From: Mycobacterium sp. BK086
GTDB lineage: Bacteria; Actinomycetota; Actinomycetes; Mycobacteriales; Mycobacteriaceae
DNA: 64,000 nt
Assembly: GCA_004362315.1 (NCBI GenBank)
Contig: SNWL01000003.1
Span: 682,001 to 746,000 of the forward strand
Direction: 5' to 3'
Below are positions 1-8,419 of the stretch, in pieces. Made by a program: the position numbers and the translations under genes. Below the pieces are notes generated by a model. That model saw nothing but the letters and a program-made list of their open reading frames with translations. It had not been told where the DNA came from and ran no database searches. The first letter of the stretch is position 1. Every line of letters begins with the position of its first letter.

Positions 1-336
1 GGCGGTGACCAGCTGCGCGGCGAACGCCTCGGCGGCGTTGTTGTACTCGGTGGCCTTGGCGGCGTCACCGCCCGCGACCGCCTGATCGGCGAGGGTGAGC
101 GCCTGACGGACGTTGACCTGCAGCTTCTCGATGTCGGCGAGCTGGCGATTCAGGCGCATCTCGAGCTGGCGCTGATTTCCGATCACCTGCGCGGCCTGCT
201 GAGTCAGCGCCTGATGCTGCCGCTGGGCCTCTTCGATCGCCTGCTGGATCTGGATCTTCGGGTCGGCATACTCGTCAACCTTGGAGTTGAAAAGCGCCAT
301 CAGGTACTTCCACGCCTTGGTGAACGGATTCGCCAT
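1..336 (-). CDS. pspA: PspA/IM30 family phage shock protein, C-terminal part cut by window edge
   Basis: Only the first 112 residues lie in the window. The reading frame opens at an ATG with [20 protein letters not shown], an amphipathic N-terminal helix, and continues as the charged Gln/Glu/Arg-rich coiled coil typical of PspA/IM30 (35-kDa antigen, Rv2744c type). The family binds stressed cytoplasmic membrane and forms oligomeric scaffolds. The gene lies about 120 bases downstream of clgR on the same strand, matching the clgR-pspA arrangement of M. tuberculosis, where ClgR activates the operon. A purine-rich GAAGGCGGG stretch stands just upstream of the start. Confidence 0.9.
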   Translation of the reverse strand, partial: MANPFTKAWKYLMALFNSKVDEYADPKIQIQQAIEEAQRQHQALTQQAAQVIGNQRQLEMRLNRQLADIEKLQVNVRQALTLADQAVAGGDAAKATEYNNAAEAFAAQLVTA

Positions 337-456
337 CAGATGCCCGCCTTCATATCGAGTGCCGCAATGAGATCGTCGAGCCCCAATTTATCGGTTCTCG
401 ATGCCTGGCCACACCCCTGTACGTATGTGACCCGGACCTGACCCGGTCAAACGGGC

Positions 457-792
457 TCAGGCGACCGCCATCGCGACCGGATGCGGGATGACCACCTTGG
501 TGGCGACGTCGATCACGCTGTCCTGAGCAGGCACGGCGGTCAACCGGGCGATGCGCTCGCGGTCGGCCATCTTCTCCCCGGCGTCGGTCAGTACCCGCGA
601 CAGCGGAACCTGGAGTGCGCTGCAGATCGCGCTGAGAAGCTCACTGGAGGCCTCCTTGCGGCCACGCTCCACCTCAGAGAGGTAGCCGAGGCTCACACGG
701 GCCGAATCGGACACCTCACGAAGGGTGCGTCCCTGCGAGGTCCGGGCGTCACGAAGCACGTCACCGACCACCTCACGCAGCAGTACGGCCAT
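457..792 (-). CDS. clgR: ClgR, XRE-family transcriptional activator of Clp protease and psp genes
   Basis: This 111-residue protein has an N-terminal XRE/Cro-type helix-turn-helix (about residues 8-65) with the characteristic [16 protein letters not shown] stretch. Length and sequence match ClgR (Rv2745c), which in mycobacteria and corynebacteria activates clp protease genes and the psp operon under envelope stress. The protein ends in the small hydrophobic tail VAMAVA. ClgR proteins are known Clp substrates and such a tail is a plausible degron; that part is inference. The start is preceded by a strong GGAGGAGG ribosome binding site at about 801-808 and by a SigE-like promoter at 828-856. 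Confidence 0.93.
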   Translation of the reverse strand: MAVLLREVVGDVLRDARTSQGRTLREVSDSARVSLGYLSEVERGRKEASSELLSAICSALQVPLSRVLTDAGEKMADRERIARLTAVPAQDSVIDVATKVVIPHPVAMAVA

Positions 793-827
793 TTGGTGTC
801 CTCCTCCAAGAATTGCACTGACTACTG

Positions 828-856
828 CAACGCCGAGGAGAGCCGAATTGGTTCCC
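828..856 (-). promoter_or_regulatory. SigE/ECF-type promoter of clgR
   Basis: On the minus strand GGGAACC (850-856) is followed after 17 bases by CGTTG (828-832). This fits the ECF sigma (SigE/SigH) consensus GGAAC plus CGTT. The predicted start, near 820, gives a short leader before the clgR ATG at 792. SigE control of clgR is established in M. tuberculosis; its use here is inferred from the motif. Confidence 0.65.
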
Positions 857-864
857 AGGAAATC

Positions 865-1353
865 TCAAGTTCGCTCGACCAGGCCGGACAGCCGGCCGAT
901 GGCCTCGCGAACCGCCCCCAGTCGGATGTCCCACCGGGAGCCGTCGAGCGCCAGTTCGGCGACCTCCGTCGGCCCCGGGCCGGCCAGTCCTAGATAGACC
1001 GTGCCCACCGGATGCCCGCCGTGCGGTTCCGGGCCTGCCACCCCGGTCAGGCCGACGCCCCAGGTCGCGGCGCAGCGGTCGCGTGCCCCCTCGGCCAGCG
1101 CGGCCGCCGTCGGGGCGGCGACCGGGCCGACGTCGTCGAGCAGCTCACGCGGCACTCCGGCCAGCGTGATCTTGGTTTCGACGGTGTAGGTGACCAACCC
1201 GCCCCGAAGGACGACGCTGGCGCCGGGAACCCCGGCCAGGGTGGCCGCGAGCAGCCCGGCGGTCAGCGATTCCGCGGTGGCGACGCTCTGACCGCGCGCG
1301 GTCAGAGCCGCGACCAGCGCCCGGGCCGCATCATCGACCAGCGGATCGCTCAC
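865..1353 (-). CDS. CinA-family nicotinamide-nucleotide amidohydrolase (PncC-like)
   Basis: The 162-residue product is the stand-alone C-terminal CinA domain. It has the ATAESLTAGLLAATLAGVPG block near residues 25-44, TGVAGPEPHGGHPVGTVYLG mid-protein and the C-terminal R..A...A...L pattern. PncC enzymes deamidate nicotinamide mononucleotide to recycle NAD. The GTG at 1353 is chosen because it leaves the short conserved N-terminus and only a 23-base overlap with pgsA upstream on the same strand. The gene ends just before the clgR promoter. Confidence 0.85.
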   Translation of the reverse strand: MSDPLVDDAARALVAALTARGQSVATAESLTAGLLAATLAGVPGASVVLRGGLVTYTVETKITLAGVPRELLDDVGPVAAPTAAALAEGARDRCAATWGVGLTGVAGPEPHGGHPVGTVYLGLAGPGPTEVAELALDGSRWDIRLGAVREAIGRLSGLVERT

Positions 1354-1936
1354 GGGAGTCCTTGATCGCCGACACCACATAGTCGATCCCGGTGAGCACC
1401 GTGAGTACGACCGCGGCCCACATGATCACCCAGGCCACGGTCAGCCACGGCGAGGGCCAGTTGTGCAGCGGCAGCACGAACAGGCCGATCGCGACGGCCT
1501 GAACCAGTGTCTTGAGCTTGCCGCCGCGGCCGGCGGGGATGACGCCGTGACGCAGGACGACCAGGCGCAGCACTGTGATACCGAGCTCACGCACCAGGAC
1601 GACCACCGTCACCCACCACGGCAGGTCGCCGAGCATCGACAGGCCGATCAGCGCGGCGCCGATCAGCATCTTGTCGGCGATCGGATCAGCGAGCTTGCCG
1701 AATTCGGTGACCATGCCGTACGTGCGGGCCAGTGAACCGTCGAACCGGTCGGTGATGACCGCGACCGCGAAGATAACGAAAGCTGTTATCCGATAAGTGG
1801 TTTCGTGGCCGTCGCCGGCGAACAGGGCCAGCAGTAAGACGGGGACCAGGACCAGCCGGACACCGGTCAGCAGGTTGGCGACGTTGGCCACCCGCACGCG
1901 CGGGACTTCTGAACCGGTTTGGGGTTGTCCCGACAC
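1331..1936 (-). CDS. pgsA: CDP-diacylglycerol--glycerol-3-phosphate 3-phosphatidyltransferase family protein
   Basis: This multi-spanning membrane enzyme belongs to the CDP-alcohol phosphatidyltransferase family. The family motif DGxxAR appears as DRFDGSLARTYGM (about residues 67-79) and is followed by the conserved EFGKLADPIADKML block with its metal-binding aspartates. Position next to clgR and argA matches M. tuberculosis pgsA3 (Rv2746c). The frame stays open far upstream, but that part lies opposite argA. A GTG at 1936 gives 201 residues, close to the family length, and leaves a short divergent gap to argA. The first aspartate of the motif falls in the form TDRFDG rather than the usual SDxxDG. 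Role: phosphatidylglycerophosphate synthesis, though mycobacterial paralogues vary in substrate. Confidence 0.85.
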   Translation of the reverse strand: MSGQPQTGSEVPRVRVANVANLLTGVRLVLVPVLLLALFAGDGHETTYRITAFVIFAVAVITDRFDGSLARTYGMVTEFGKLADPIADKMLIGAALIGLSMLGDLPWWVTVVVLVRELGITVLRLVVLRHGVIPAGRGGKLKTLVQAVAIGLFVLPLHNWPSPWLTVAWVIMWAAVVLTVLTGIDYVVSAIKDSRERSAGR

Positions 1937-1990
1937 CGCAACAGAATATCGGTTGGCAGGCGGGCGCCTCACGCCCGATACTCTGCACCC

Positions 1991-2491
1991 GTGAGCCCTG
2001 ATGTCGTCGTCCGCCGCGCCCGCACCTCGGATGTCCCCGACATCAAGCGTCTGGTCGACACCTACGCAGGCAAGATCCTGCTGGAAAAGAACCTGGTCAC
2101 GCTGTACGAGGCGGTCCAGGAGTTCTGGGTGGCCGAGCTCGACGGCGAGGTCGTGGGCTGTGGGGCGCTGCACGTGCTGTGGGCCGACCTCGGCGAGGTA
2201 CGCACCGTCGCCGTCAACCCGAAGGTCAAGGGCCGCGGGATCGGGCACGCTGTCGTCGACCAGCTGCTCACGGTCGCCCGTGAGCTCGAGCTGCAGCGGC
2301 TGTTCGTGCTGACCTTCGAAACGGAGTTCTTCGCCCGGCACGGCTTCGCCGAGATCGAGGGCACACCCGTCACGTCCGAGGTCTACGAGGAGATGTGCCG
2401 CTCCTACGACATCGGTGTCGCGGAGTTCCTCGACCTGTCGTACGTGAAGCCCAACATCCTCGGCAACACCCGGATGCTGCTCAAGCTCTGA
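1991..2491 (+). CDS. argA: Amino-acid (L-glutamate) N-acetyltransferase ArgA, GNAT fold
   Basis: The 166-residue GNAT protein has an acetyl-CoA-binding loop VKGRGIGHAVVDQLL near residues 77-91 and a C-terminal block typical of Rv2747-type enzymes that catalyse the first step of arginine synthesis. Neighbours pgsA and ftsK are the same as around M. tuberculosis argA. The GTG at 1991 begins SPDVVVRRARTSDVPDIK. An in-frame ATG further upstream (1919) would overlap the pgsA 5' end and adds non-conserved sequence. Confidence 0.88.
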   Translation: MSPDVVVRRARTSDVPDIKRLVDTYAGKILLEKNLVTLYEAVQEFWVAELDGEVVGCGALHVLWADLGEVRTVAVNPKVKGRGIGHAVVDQLLTVARELELQRLFVLTFETEFFARHGFAEIEGTPVTSEVYEEMCRSYDIGVAEFLDLSYVKPNILGNTRMLLKL

Positions 2492-2512
2492 CGCGTGAGC
2501 GCTCAACCAACT

Positions 2513-5035
2513 TCAGAAGTCGTCGTCGTCCGAGTAGTCGGTGCCTTCGTCGTCGCCGCCGCCGCCACGGATCGCCATCAGCGTCGCGGCCAGTTCATCG
2601 GGCTTGACCAGCACCTCGCGGGCCTTGGAACCCTCTGAGGGCCCCACTATGCTGCGGGTCTCCATCAGGTCCATGAGCCGGCCGGCCTTGGCGAACCCGA
2701 CCCGCAATTTGCGCTGCAGCATCGAGGTCGAGCCGAACTGCGACGACACCACCAGCTCGACCGCCTGCAGGAAGACGTCCATGTCGTCGCCGATGTCGGG
2801 ATCGACGTCGCTGCGGTCCCCGGTCGGCTTGGCGTTGGTGACGCCCTCGGTGTACTCGGGCTCGGCCTGGTCCTTGCAGGCCTGCACGACGGCGTGGATC
2901 TCCTCGTCGCTGACGTAGGCGCCCTGCAGCCGCTCGGGCTTGTTGGCGCCCATCGGCAGGAACAGACCGTCGCCCATACCGATCAGCTTCTCGGCGCCCG
3001 GCTGGTCCAGGATGACCCGACTGTCGGTGAGCGACGACGTCGCGAAGGACAGCCGCGACGGGACGTTGGTCTTGATCAGGCCGGTGACCACATCGACGGA
3101 CGGCCGCTGGGTGGCCAGCACCAGGTGGATACCGGCCGCGCGGGCCTTCTGGGTGATCCGCACGATCGCCTCTTCGACGTCACGCGGCGCGGTCATCATC
3201 AGGTCGGCGAGCTCGTCGACGACGGCCAGGATGAGCGGGTACGGCTTGTACACGCGCTGGCTGCCCAGCGGCGCGGTGATCTCCCCGGAGCGCACCTTGG
3301 CGTTGAAGTCCTTGATGTGGCGCACCCGTGAGGCCTTCATGTCCTGGTAACGCTGCTCCATCTCCTCGACCAACCAGGCCAGCGCCGCGGCCGCCTTCTT
3401 CGGCTCGGTGATGATGGGCGTGATCAGGTGCGGAATGCCTTCGTACGGTGTGAGTTCCACCATCTTGGGGTCGATGAGGATCATCCGGACCTCATCGGGG
3501 GTCGCGCGGGCCAGCAACGAGACCAGCATCGAGTTGACGAAGCTGGACTTACCCGAACCGGTGGAGCCGGCCACCAACAGGTGCGGCATGTCGGCCAGGT
3601 TGGCCGAGACGAAGTCGCCCTCGATGCCCTTACCCAGGCCGATCACCAGCGGGCGGTGGTCGCCACGAGTGGACGGCGCGGTGAGAACGTCTGCCAGACG
3701 GACCATTTCGCGGTCAGTGTTGGGCACCTCGATGCCGACGGCAGACTTGCCGGGGATCGGGGCAAGGATGCGGACGCTTTCGGTGGCCACCGCATACGCG
3801 ATATTGCGCTGCAGCGCAGTGATTTTCTCGACCTTGACGCCGGGGCCGAGTTCGACCTCGTAGCGGGTGACGGTCGGCCCTCTGGTGCAGCCGGTGACCG
3901 TGGCGTCGACCTTGAACTGCTGCAGGACGGACGTAATCGCCTCTGCCATCTGCTCATTGGCCGCGGTGCGCCGCTTCGGCGGGTCACCGGCGACCAGCAT
4001 GTCCAGCGACGGCAGCGTGTACGGCCCTTCGACCACCCGATCAAGAACCTTGGTGTCCTGCACGGGCTTGGGAGCGGGCTCCGGCTTGGGCGCAGGTTTC
4101 TTGCGCCGCGCCTTGACCGGCTCGGGAACCGTGGGCGCATCCTCGTCGAGCGGGTAGTTGTCCAGCGGCGTGCCGACCGGGCCCTTGGCTCCCGGCCAGG
4201 CCGCGGCCTCGTCGGTGTAGGACCGTGGGTCGTCGTAGTAACCGTCGGAGAAGTCTTCTGGCTCAGCCGGTTCGACGGCTTCGGGCTCGTCGTAGTCGTC
4301 GTACTCGTCCTCGTCGTCGTAACGGGCACGGGTACTGAACATCGCGTAGACCGTCTCGGGCACTTCGCGAATCGTGGTGCCGGTCAGCAGCAGCAGCCCG
4401 AACAACGCGGCGATGATGAGCAGCGGGGTGGCGATCCACGGGGACAGCCCATCGGACAGCGGGCCCCCGATCGCGAAGCCGATGAAACCGGCGGCGCGCT
4501 GACGGGCGGCCGGATCCTGCGGCGCACCCGACCACAGGTGCCACAGCCCCAGCACCGGCAGGGCGATCATCGCGCAGCCCAGAATCAACCTCGGCCGGGC
4601 GTCGGGGTTGGGCTCGGTGCGCATCAGAAGGACGGCGACCACGCAGATGATGACGGGCAGCAGAACCACCGCGCCGCCGACCATGGTGCGCAGCACCGAG
4701 TCGATCCAGGCGCCCACCGGCCGGGCGGCGTCGAACCAGGAACTGGCCGCGATCACCACCGAGACGGCGAGCAGCCCGAGGGCCAATCCGTCTCGGCGAT
4801 GACCGGGCTCGATGTCACCGGCTCGACCGACCGAACGGGCGGTCGAGCCGGCCCCCTTGGCCAACATCAGCCAGGTCGCCCGCGCAGCCCGCCCACTGGC
4901 TGCTGCGGCGGTGGCGACCGGCGACGAGTTCCGCTTCTTGGCAGGCTTGCGCCGCGGGGCCGGCTTTGCCGACCGCGTCGCACCCTTTGACCTGGTCGTT
5001 CGCGCGCTTGAGCGAGCGGCCGTCTTGTTCGCCAT
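2513..5035 (-). CDS. ftsK: DNA translocase FtsK
   Basis: The 840-residue septal DNA translocase moves chromosome dimers and termini at division. It has a basic low-complexity N-terminus (residues 1-50), about four membrane helices (about 85-240), an acidic Pro/Lys-rich linker, and the RecA-like motor. Walker A GSTGSGKSS lies near 490-498 and the Walker B region AVVDELADLMM near 600. A C-terminal gamma winged helix (about 768-840) recognises KOPS-type DNA. The ATG at 5035 is used; the frame opens 14 codons earlier, but those codons look non-coding. A TAGGCT -10-like element ends seven bases upstream of this ATG, so the mRNA may be nearly leaderless. Confidence 0.96.
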   Translation of the reverse strand: MANKTAARSSARTTRSKGATRSAKPAPRRKPAKKRNSSPVATAAAASGRAARATWLMLAKGAGSTARSVGRAGDIEPGHRRDGLALGLLAVSVVIAASSWFDAARPVGAWIDSVLRTMVGGAVVLLPVIICVVAVLLMRTEPNPDARPRLILGCAMIALPVLGLWHLWSGAPQDPAARQRAAGFIGFAIGGPLSDGLSPWIATPLLIIAALFGLLLLTGTTIREVPETVYAMFSTRARYDDEDEYDDYDEPEAVEPAEPEDFSDGYYDDPRSYTDEAAAWPGAKGPVGTPLDNYPLDEDAPTVPEPVKARRKKPAPKPEPAPKPVQDTKVLDRVVEGPYTLPSLDMLVAGDPPKRRTAANEQMAEAITSVLQQFKVDATVTGCTRGPTVTRYEVELGPGVKVEKITALQRNIAYAVATESVRILAPIPGKSAVGIEVPNTDREMVRLADVLTAPSTRGDHRPLVIGLGKGIEGDFVSANLADMPHLLVAGSTGSGKSSFVNSMLVSLLARATPDEVRMILIDPKMVELTPYEGIPHLITPIITEPKKAAAALAWLVEEMEQRYQDMKASRVRHIKDFNAKVRSGEITAPLGSQRVYKPYPLILAVVDELADLMMTAPRDVEEAIVRITQKARAAGIHLVLATQRPSVDVVTGLIKTNVPSRLSFATSSLTDSRVILDQPGAEKLIGMGDGLFLPMGANKPERLQGAYVSDEEIHAVVQACKDQAEPEYTEGVTNAKPTGDRSDVDPDIGDDMDVFLQAVELVVSSQFGSTSMLQRKLRVGFAKAGRLMDLMETRSIVGPSEGSKAREVLVKPDELAATLMAIRGGGGDDEGTDYSDDDDF

Positions 5036-5230
5036 GCGGGTCAGCCTAGTCCCAATCGCCCCATCTGCACCACCCACAACACCCGTTACACGGCGCGTCG
5101 TTGCCAGACTGCGACAAACCCCGCCAACGGCCGATAAATGCGCCCTGAGCCGCTCACCGGGACCCCATCACGTACCGATACGAAGTAGGGCTAACGTAAG
5201 CGCCGTCACACCTACCCGAGAGGCTCGCTC
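5036..5230. promoter_or_regulatory. Divergent promoter region between ftsK and the ABM monooxygenase
   Basis: No gene is seen in these 195 bases. On the minus strand TAGGCT (5043-5048) sits seven bases before the ftsK ATG. On the plus strand TAACGT (5192-5197) is a possible -10, and GAGAGG (5218-5223) is a likely ribosome binding site for the gene at 5231. Neither has a recognisable -35 element. Confidence 0.4.
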
Positions 5231-5545
5231 ATGCCCGTCGTCGTCGTTGCCAGCTTCACCGTCAAGCCCGAGTCCGTCGATGCCGTCCGCGAGGCCTGCA
5301 AGACGGCGGTCGCAGCGGTCCACGAAGAGCCTGGGTGCGACCTGTACGCCGTCCACGAGGGCGACAAGACGTTCGTGTTCGTCGAGCAGTGGGCCGATGA
5401 AGAGGCCCTCAAGACCCACAGCACCGCGCCCGGCGTGACCGCGCTGTTCGGTGCGATCGGTGAGCACCTCGACGGTGCCCCGGACATCAAGATGCTGGAG
5501 GCCATTCCGGCCGGCGACCCCGCCAAGGGCCTGGTCCGCCCCTAA
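5231..5545 (+). CDS. Antibiotic biosynthesis monooxygenase (ABM) domain protein, Rv2749-like
   Basis: The 104-residue single-domain protein of the dimeric alpha/beta barrel fold starts MPVVVVASFTVKPESVDAV. It carries the family blocks EEPGCDLYAVHE and FVFVEQWADEEALKTH, the latter with the conserved His near residue 61. Family members oxidise quinols or other aromatic substrates without cofactor, or act in heme degradation; the substrate here is unknown. It lies three bases upstream of the SDR gene and is probably cotranscribed with it, as in M. tuberculosis Rv2749-Rv2750. Confidence 0.85.
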   Translation: MPVVVVASFTVKPESVDAVREACKTAVAAVHEEPGCDLYAVHEGDKTFVFVEQWADEEALKTHSTAPGVTALFGAIGEHLDGAPDIKMLEAIPAGDPAKGLVRP

Positions 5546-5548
5546 GCC

Positions 5549-6364
5549 ATGGGTGAACTCGACGGCAAAGTCGCACTGATCACCGGCGCGGCCCGGGGGC
5601 AGGGCCGCGCGCACGCGCTGAAACTGGCCTCCGAAGGCGCCAGCATCATCGCGGTCGACCTGTGCGGCCAGATCGCCAGCGTGCCCTATCCCATGGCAAC
5701 GCCCGAGGACATGGCCGCCACGGTCAAGCTCGTCGAAGACACCGGGGCCCGCATCGTCGCCCGCGAGGCCGACGTCCGCGATCGGTCGGCGCTGAAGGCC
5801 GCCGTCTACGCGGGCATCGAGGAACTCGGTCGGCTCGACATCGTGATCGCCAACGCCGGTATCGCCCCGATGGCCGACGACGGCGCCTGGCAAGACGTCA
5901 TCGACGTCAACCTGACCGGGGTCTATCACACCGTCGACGTGGCGATGAAGCCGATGATCAAGCAGGGTGACGGCGGCGCGATCGTGCTGACCAGCTCGGT
6001 GGCCGGACTGGTCGGCATCGGCGCCCCCGTCGCCGGGTCACTCGGCTACACCGTCGCCAAGCACGGTGTGGTCGGCTTGATGCGGGCGTACGCCAATTTC
6101 CTTGCCGCATTTAATATTCGGGTCAACTCGGTGCATCCAGCCGGGGTGAACACCCCGATGATCGACAACGAGTTCACCCGATCCTGGCTCGAAGGCTTCG
6201 CTCAGCAGATGCAAGGCGGCCCTGATATGAGCAATGCGCTGCCGGTACAGGCGCTGGAACCCGAGGACATCGCCAACGCGGTGTTCTATCTGGTCTCGGA
6301 TGCCGGCCGTTATGTCACCGGGGTCACGTTGCCCGTCGACGCGGGTTTTACCAACAAGCGCTAG
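5549..6364 (+). CDS. Mycofactocin-coupled-type SDR oxidoreductase, Rv2750-like
   Basis: The 271-residue short-chain dehydrogenase has the nucleotide motif [12 protein letters not shown] (about residues 12-23), NAG at the end of beta-4, catalytic Ser in LTSSVAGL, and the YxxxK pair in GYTVAKHG. The GQGR signature, an extended insertion after beta-2 and an overall length near 270 are typical of carveol-dehydrogenase-like SDRs that hold NAD non-exchangeably and depend on mycofactocin. The substrate is not predictable. The gene follows the ABM gene directly, and its TAG stop is shared with the converging thiolase-like gene in a CTAG. Confidence 0.87.
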   Translation: MGELDGKVALITGAARGQGRAHALKLASEGASIIAVDLCGQIASVPYPMATPEDMAATVKLVEDTGARIVAREADVRDRSALKAAVYAGIEELGRLDIVIANAGIAPMADDGAWQDVIDVNLTGVYHTVDVAMKPMIKQGDGGAIVLTSSVAGLVGIGAPVAGSLGYTVAKHGVVGLMRAYANFLAAFNIRVNSVHPAGVNTPMIDNEFTRSWLEGFAQQMQGGPDMSNALPVQALEPEDIANAVFYLVSDAGRYVTGVTLPVDAGFTNKR

Positions 6365-7848
6365 AACTCGTCTCTGCTGAAGATCCCGTCGCGGAGAACC
6401 ACCTCGGCGCCGACGATGTCGCCGGCCAGGGCCCACGCCATCAATTCCTGGTCGTGGCTGCGGGCCACGGCGCGGCGGCCGTCAGGCAAATCGGCCACGA
6501 CGATCGCCCGCTCAGGCCGATCACCGTCGAACACAACGGTATACGCGACGATCCGCGCGGTTCCCTGAGCGTCGACGGCGACCGGCAGCTGCGGTTCCTC
6601 GCCGGCGACCGCGTCGGTGACGTCGATGGTCTCGAAGGCCTCGGGCGGCGCCTCGGCGGTGATCACCAACGCCCCCTGCTTGGTGTACAAACCGCTCACA
6701 CTGCTGATCAGCGCGGCACGAGAGTCCGGACCGGTCAATCGCTGTGCTGCCGCGGCAATCGCATGCAGGACATAGCTGTTGAGCGGACCGCCGGCGAAGG
6801 ACATCCCACCGGTCAGGGTCAGGTCTCGTCCCGCCGGGACACGCAGCGCCTGAGCGCCGATGAAGACCGGTGCGGGAAACGCGGAGTACAAATCCAGCAG
6901 CTCGATCTCGGACACGTCGCGCTTCATCCGCTGAGAGATCGTCTCGCCGATGATCCGCATGGCCGCCGGCTGGCTGAGCCGGGTGCGGGCAGCCACGGGC
7001 ACAACGTGATTGGACTCGACGGCCACGGCCGGGTAGCGCCGCGCCGCCGCGGGGATGCCGAGTTCGTCGGCGTGGCGGTGGGTCGTGATGACCAGCGCGC
7101 ATCCTTGATCGACGGTCCAGGTCGTCGACAACAACTTGGTGTAGGGAAACGCCAGCATCGGATTGCTCTCCGACGGGTTGCGCAGCTCGTCTGGACGATA
7201 GCCGTTGGCACGCACCGCATCCGGGTTCTTCTGCGCGATCTCGGCGAATCGGGCGTACACCCGGGCGATCTCGTCGCGGCGCTCCTCGACCCCCTGCCCG
7301 TTCTGACTGCGCCAAAAGCTGTCGATCAGGGCGTAGTACGCCGGAGTGGCGGAAAGCCCGGCGGCGACCTCTGCCGGGTGTGACATGCTCGCGTCGAAAT
7401 CCGGCGAGGTCAGCGACTCGTCGGGCACCACACCCGCCGCCTGGGTGGTGACAGGCACATCGTGCCCGCGGGCGGCCGCCCTGACCTTCCGATAGTGCGC
7501 CTCGCCACCGACTATCAGCGCCACGCGGTGAGTCCCGGTCTGGACGGCCCGGCAGGCGTGGCTGACCAGTGACTGCTGCATCACGCCGATATGCGCGAGC
7601 ACCGTGTGCACGTCGGCGGCGCCGATTCGGTCCGCCACCAGCCGCGCGGGATCCGCGTACCGGGTCAGGCCCGCGGTGGCACCAATCCAGTCGATGTCGG
7701 CGGCGTCCACACCCGATGCCTGCAACGCCCCACGCGCCGCGCTTGCCATGAGGTCGGCTGCTTCCTGACCGTCGCGAGGATCATGGTCGCGGCGGCTGAG
7801 CGCATGCCAGCCGACGAGAACTGGAGTCGACGGGTCGATGGCTGACAC
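6361..7848 (-). CDS. Thiolase-like protein type 1 (TLP1)-type protein
   Basis: This 495-residue protein has a thiolase fold (residues 1 to about 390). A Cys ([15 protein letters not shown], near 99) sits at the nucleophile region and [15 protein letters not shown] lies near 350. It also has a C-terminal extension of about 100 residues resembling the additional OB-like domain of mycobacterial TLP1. The canonical thiolase loops are altered, and TLP1 of M. smegmatis is reported to lack ordinary thiolase activity, so a fatty-acid or sterol CoA role is possible but unproven. The gene diverges from the demethylase operon and ends in a shared CTAG with the SDR. It is often annotated acetyl-CoA acetyltransferase. 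Confidence 0.8.
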   Translation of the reverse strand: MSAIDPSTPVLVGWHALSRRDHDPRDGQEAADLMASAARGALQASGVDAADIDWIGATAGLTRYADPARLVADRIGAADVHTVLAHIGVMQQSLVSHACRAVQTGTHRVALIVGGEAHYRKVRAAARGHDVPVTTQAAGVVPDESLTSPDFDASMSHPAEVAAGLSATPAYYALIDSFWRSQNGQGVEERRDEIARVYARFAEIAQKNPDAVRANGYRPDELRNPSESNPMLAFPYTKLLSTTWTVDQGCALVITTHRHADELGIPAAARRYPAVAVESNHVVPVAARTRLSQPAAMRIIGETISQRMKRDVSEIELLDLYSAFPAPVFIGAQALRVPAGRDLTLTGGMSFAGGPLNSYVLHAIAAAAQRLTGPDSRAALISSVSGLYTKQGALVITAEAPPEAFETIDVTDAVAGEEPQLPVAVDAQGTARIVAYTVVFDGDRPERAIVVADLPDGRRAVARSHDQELMAWALAGDIVGAEVVLRDGIFSRDEF

Positions 7849-7888
7849 GCAAGCTGTCTACCACACGCTGCACTACGATCGGGTGACG

Positions 7889-8419
7889 ATGACACCCGAT
7901 CTGGACCTCACCAGCGTCCCGGCGTGGGCCGTCGAACCCGCTTGTCCGACCGCCGATCTGACCGGCCGGCACTACACGGTGCTCGCCATCGGGACCGACG
8001 CGGCGGAGATCGCTGAGCAATGGACGGCGCAGATCATCGCCGAGCATCCTGAGGCCCAACCGCGCGTGCATCTCGTCACCGATGCCGACGCGGCCCGCGC
8101 CGCACTGGACACCGACCTCGCGGACGCGGTGGTCGGCTGGCGGCTGCTGCTGGCGGGTCCCGCGCACATGTGCCTGCGGGTCCGCGCCCGCGCACTGGAA
8201 GCCGGCGCGGCCGACGACGAAATCACCGTCGCGAGCACCGAAGTGGATACCCGCGAGATCTATTGCGCGCACTGCCGGATCACCACGACGGCTTCCGCGG
8301 GGTTGTCCGACGAGATCCCCTGCCCCGCCTGCGGCCGTGGGCTGTTCGTCTACCACCACGTCTCGCGGCGGCTCGGCGCCCACCTCGGATTCGCGACCGC
8401 TGCCGACCGGGCACCATGA
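7889..8419 (+). CDS. DmmA-like subunit of dimethylamine monooxygenase / oxidative N-demethylase
   Basis: The 176-residue protein has an N-terminal alpha/beta region and a C-terminal zinc-ribbon-like region: YCAHCR followed about 16 residues later by CPACGRGLF. This layout matches the small DmmA-like subunits encoded with DUF3445 heme demethylases. The following two genes overlap it in turn by ATGA. The ATG at 7889 is preferred because TACGAT (7874-7879) lies just upstream as a possible -10. An in-frame ATG at 7838 would overlap the divergent thiolase-like gene, and a GTG at 7883 is also possible. The role is inferred from context and domain pattern. Confidence 0.72.
   Translation: MTPDLDLTSVPAWAVEPACPTADLTGRHYTVLAIGTDAAEIAEQWTAQIIAEHPEAQPRVHLVTDADAARAALDTDLADAVVGWRLLLAGPAHMCLRVRARALEAGAADDEITVASTEVDTREIYCAHCRITTTASAGLSDEIPCPACGRGLFVYHHVSRRLGAHLGFATAADRAP

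Noticed and set aside
3428-4990. 520-codon open frame opposite ftsK
   Set aside because: Arg/Gly/Asp-rich translation without domains; ftsK on the other strand has complete motor motifs.
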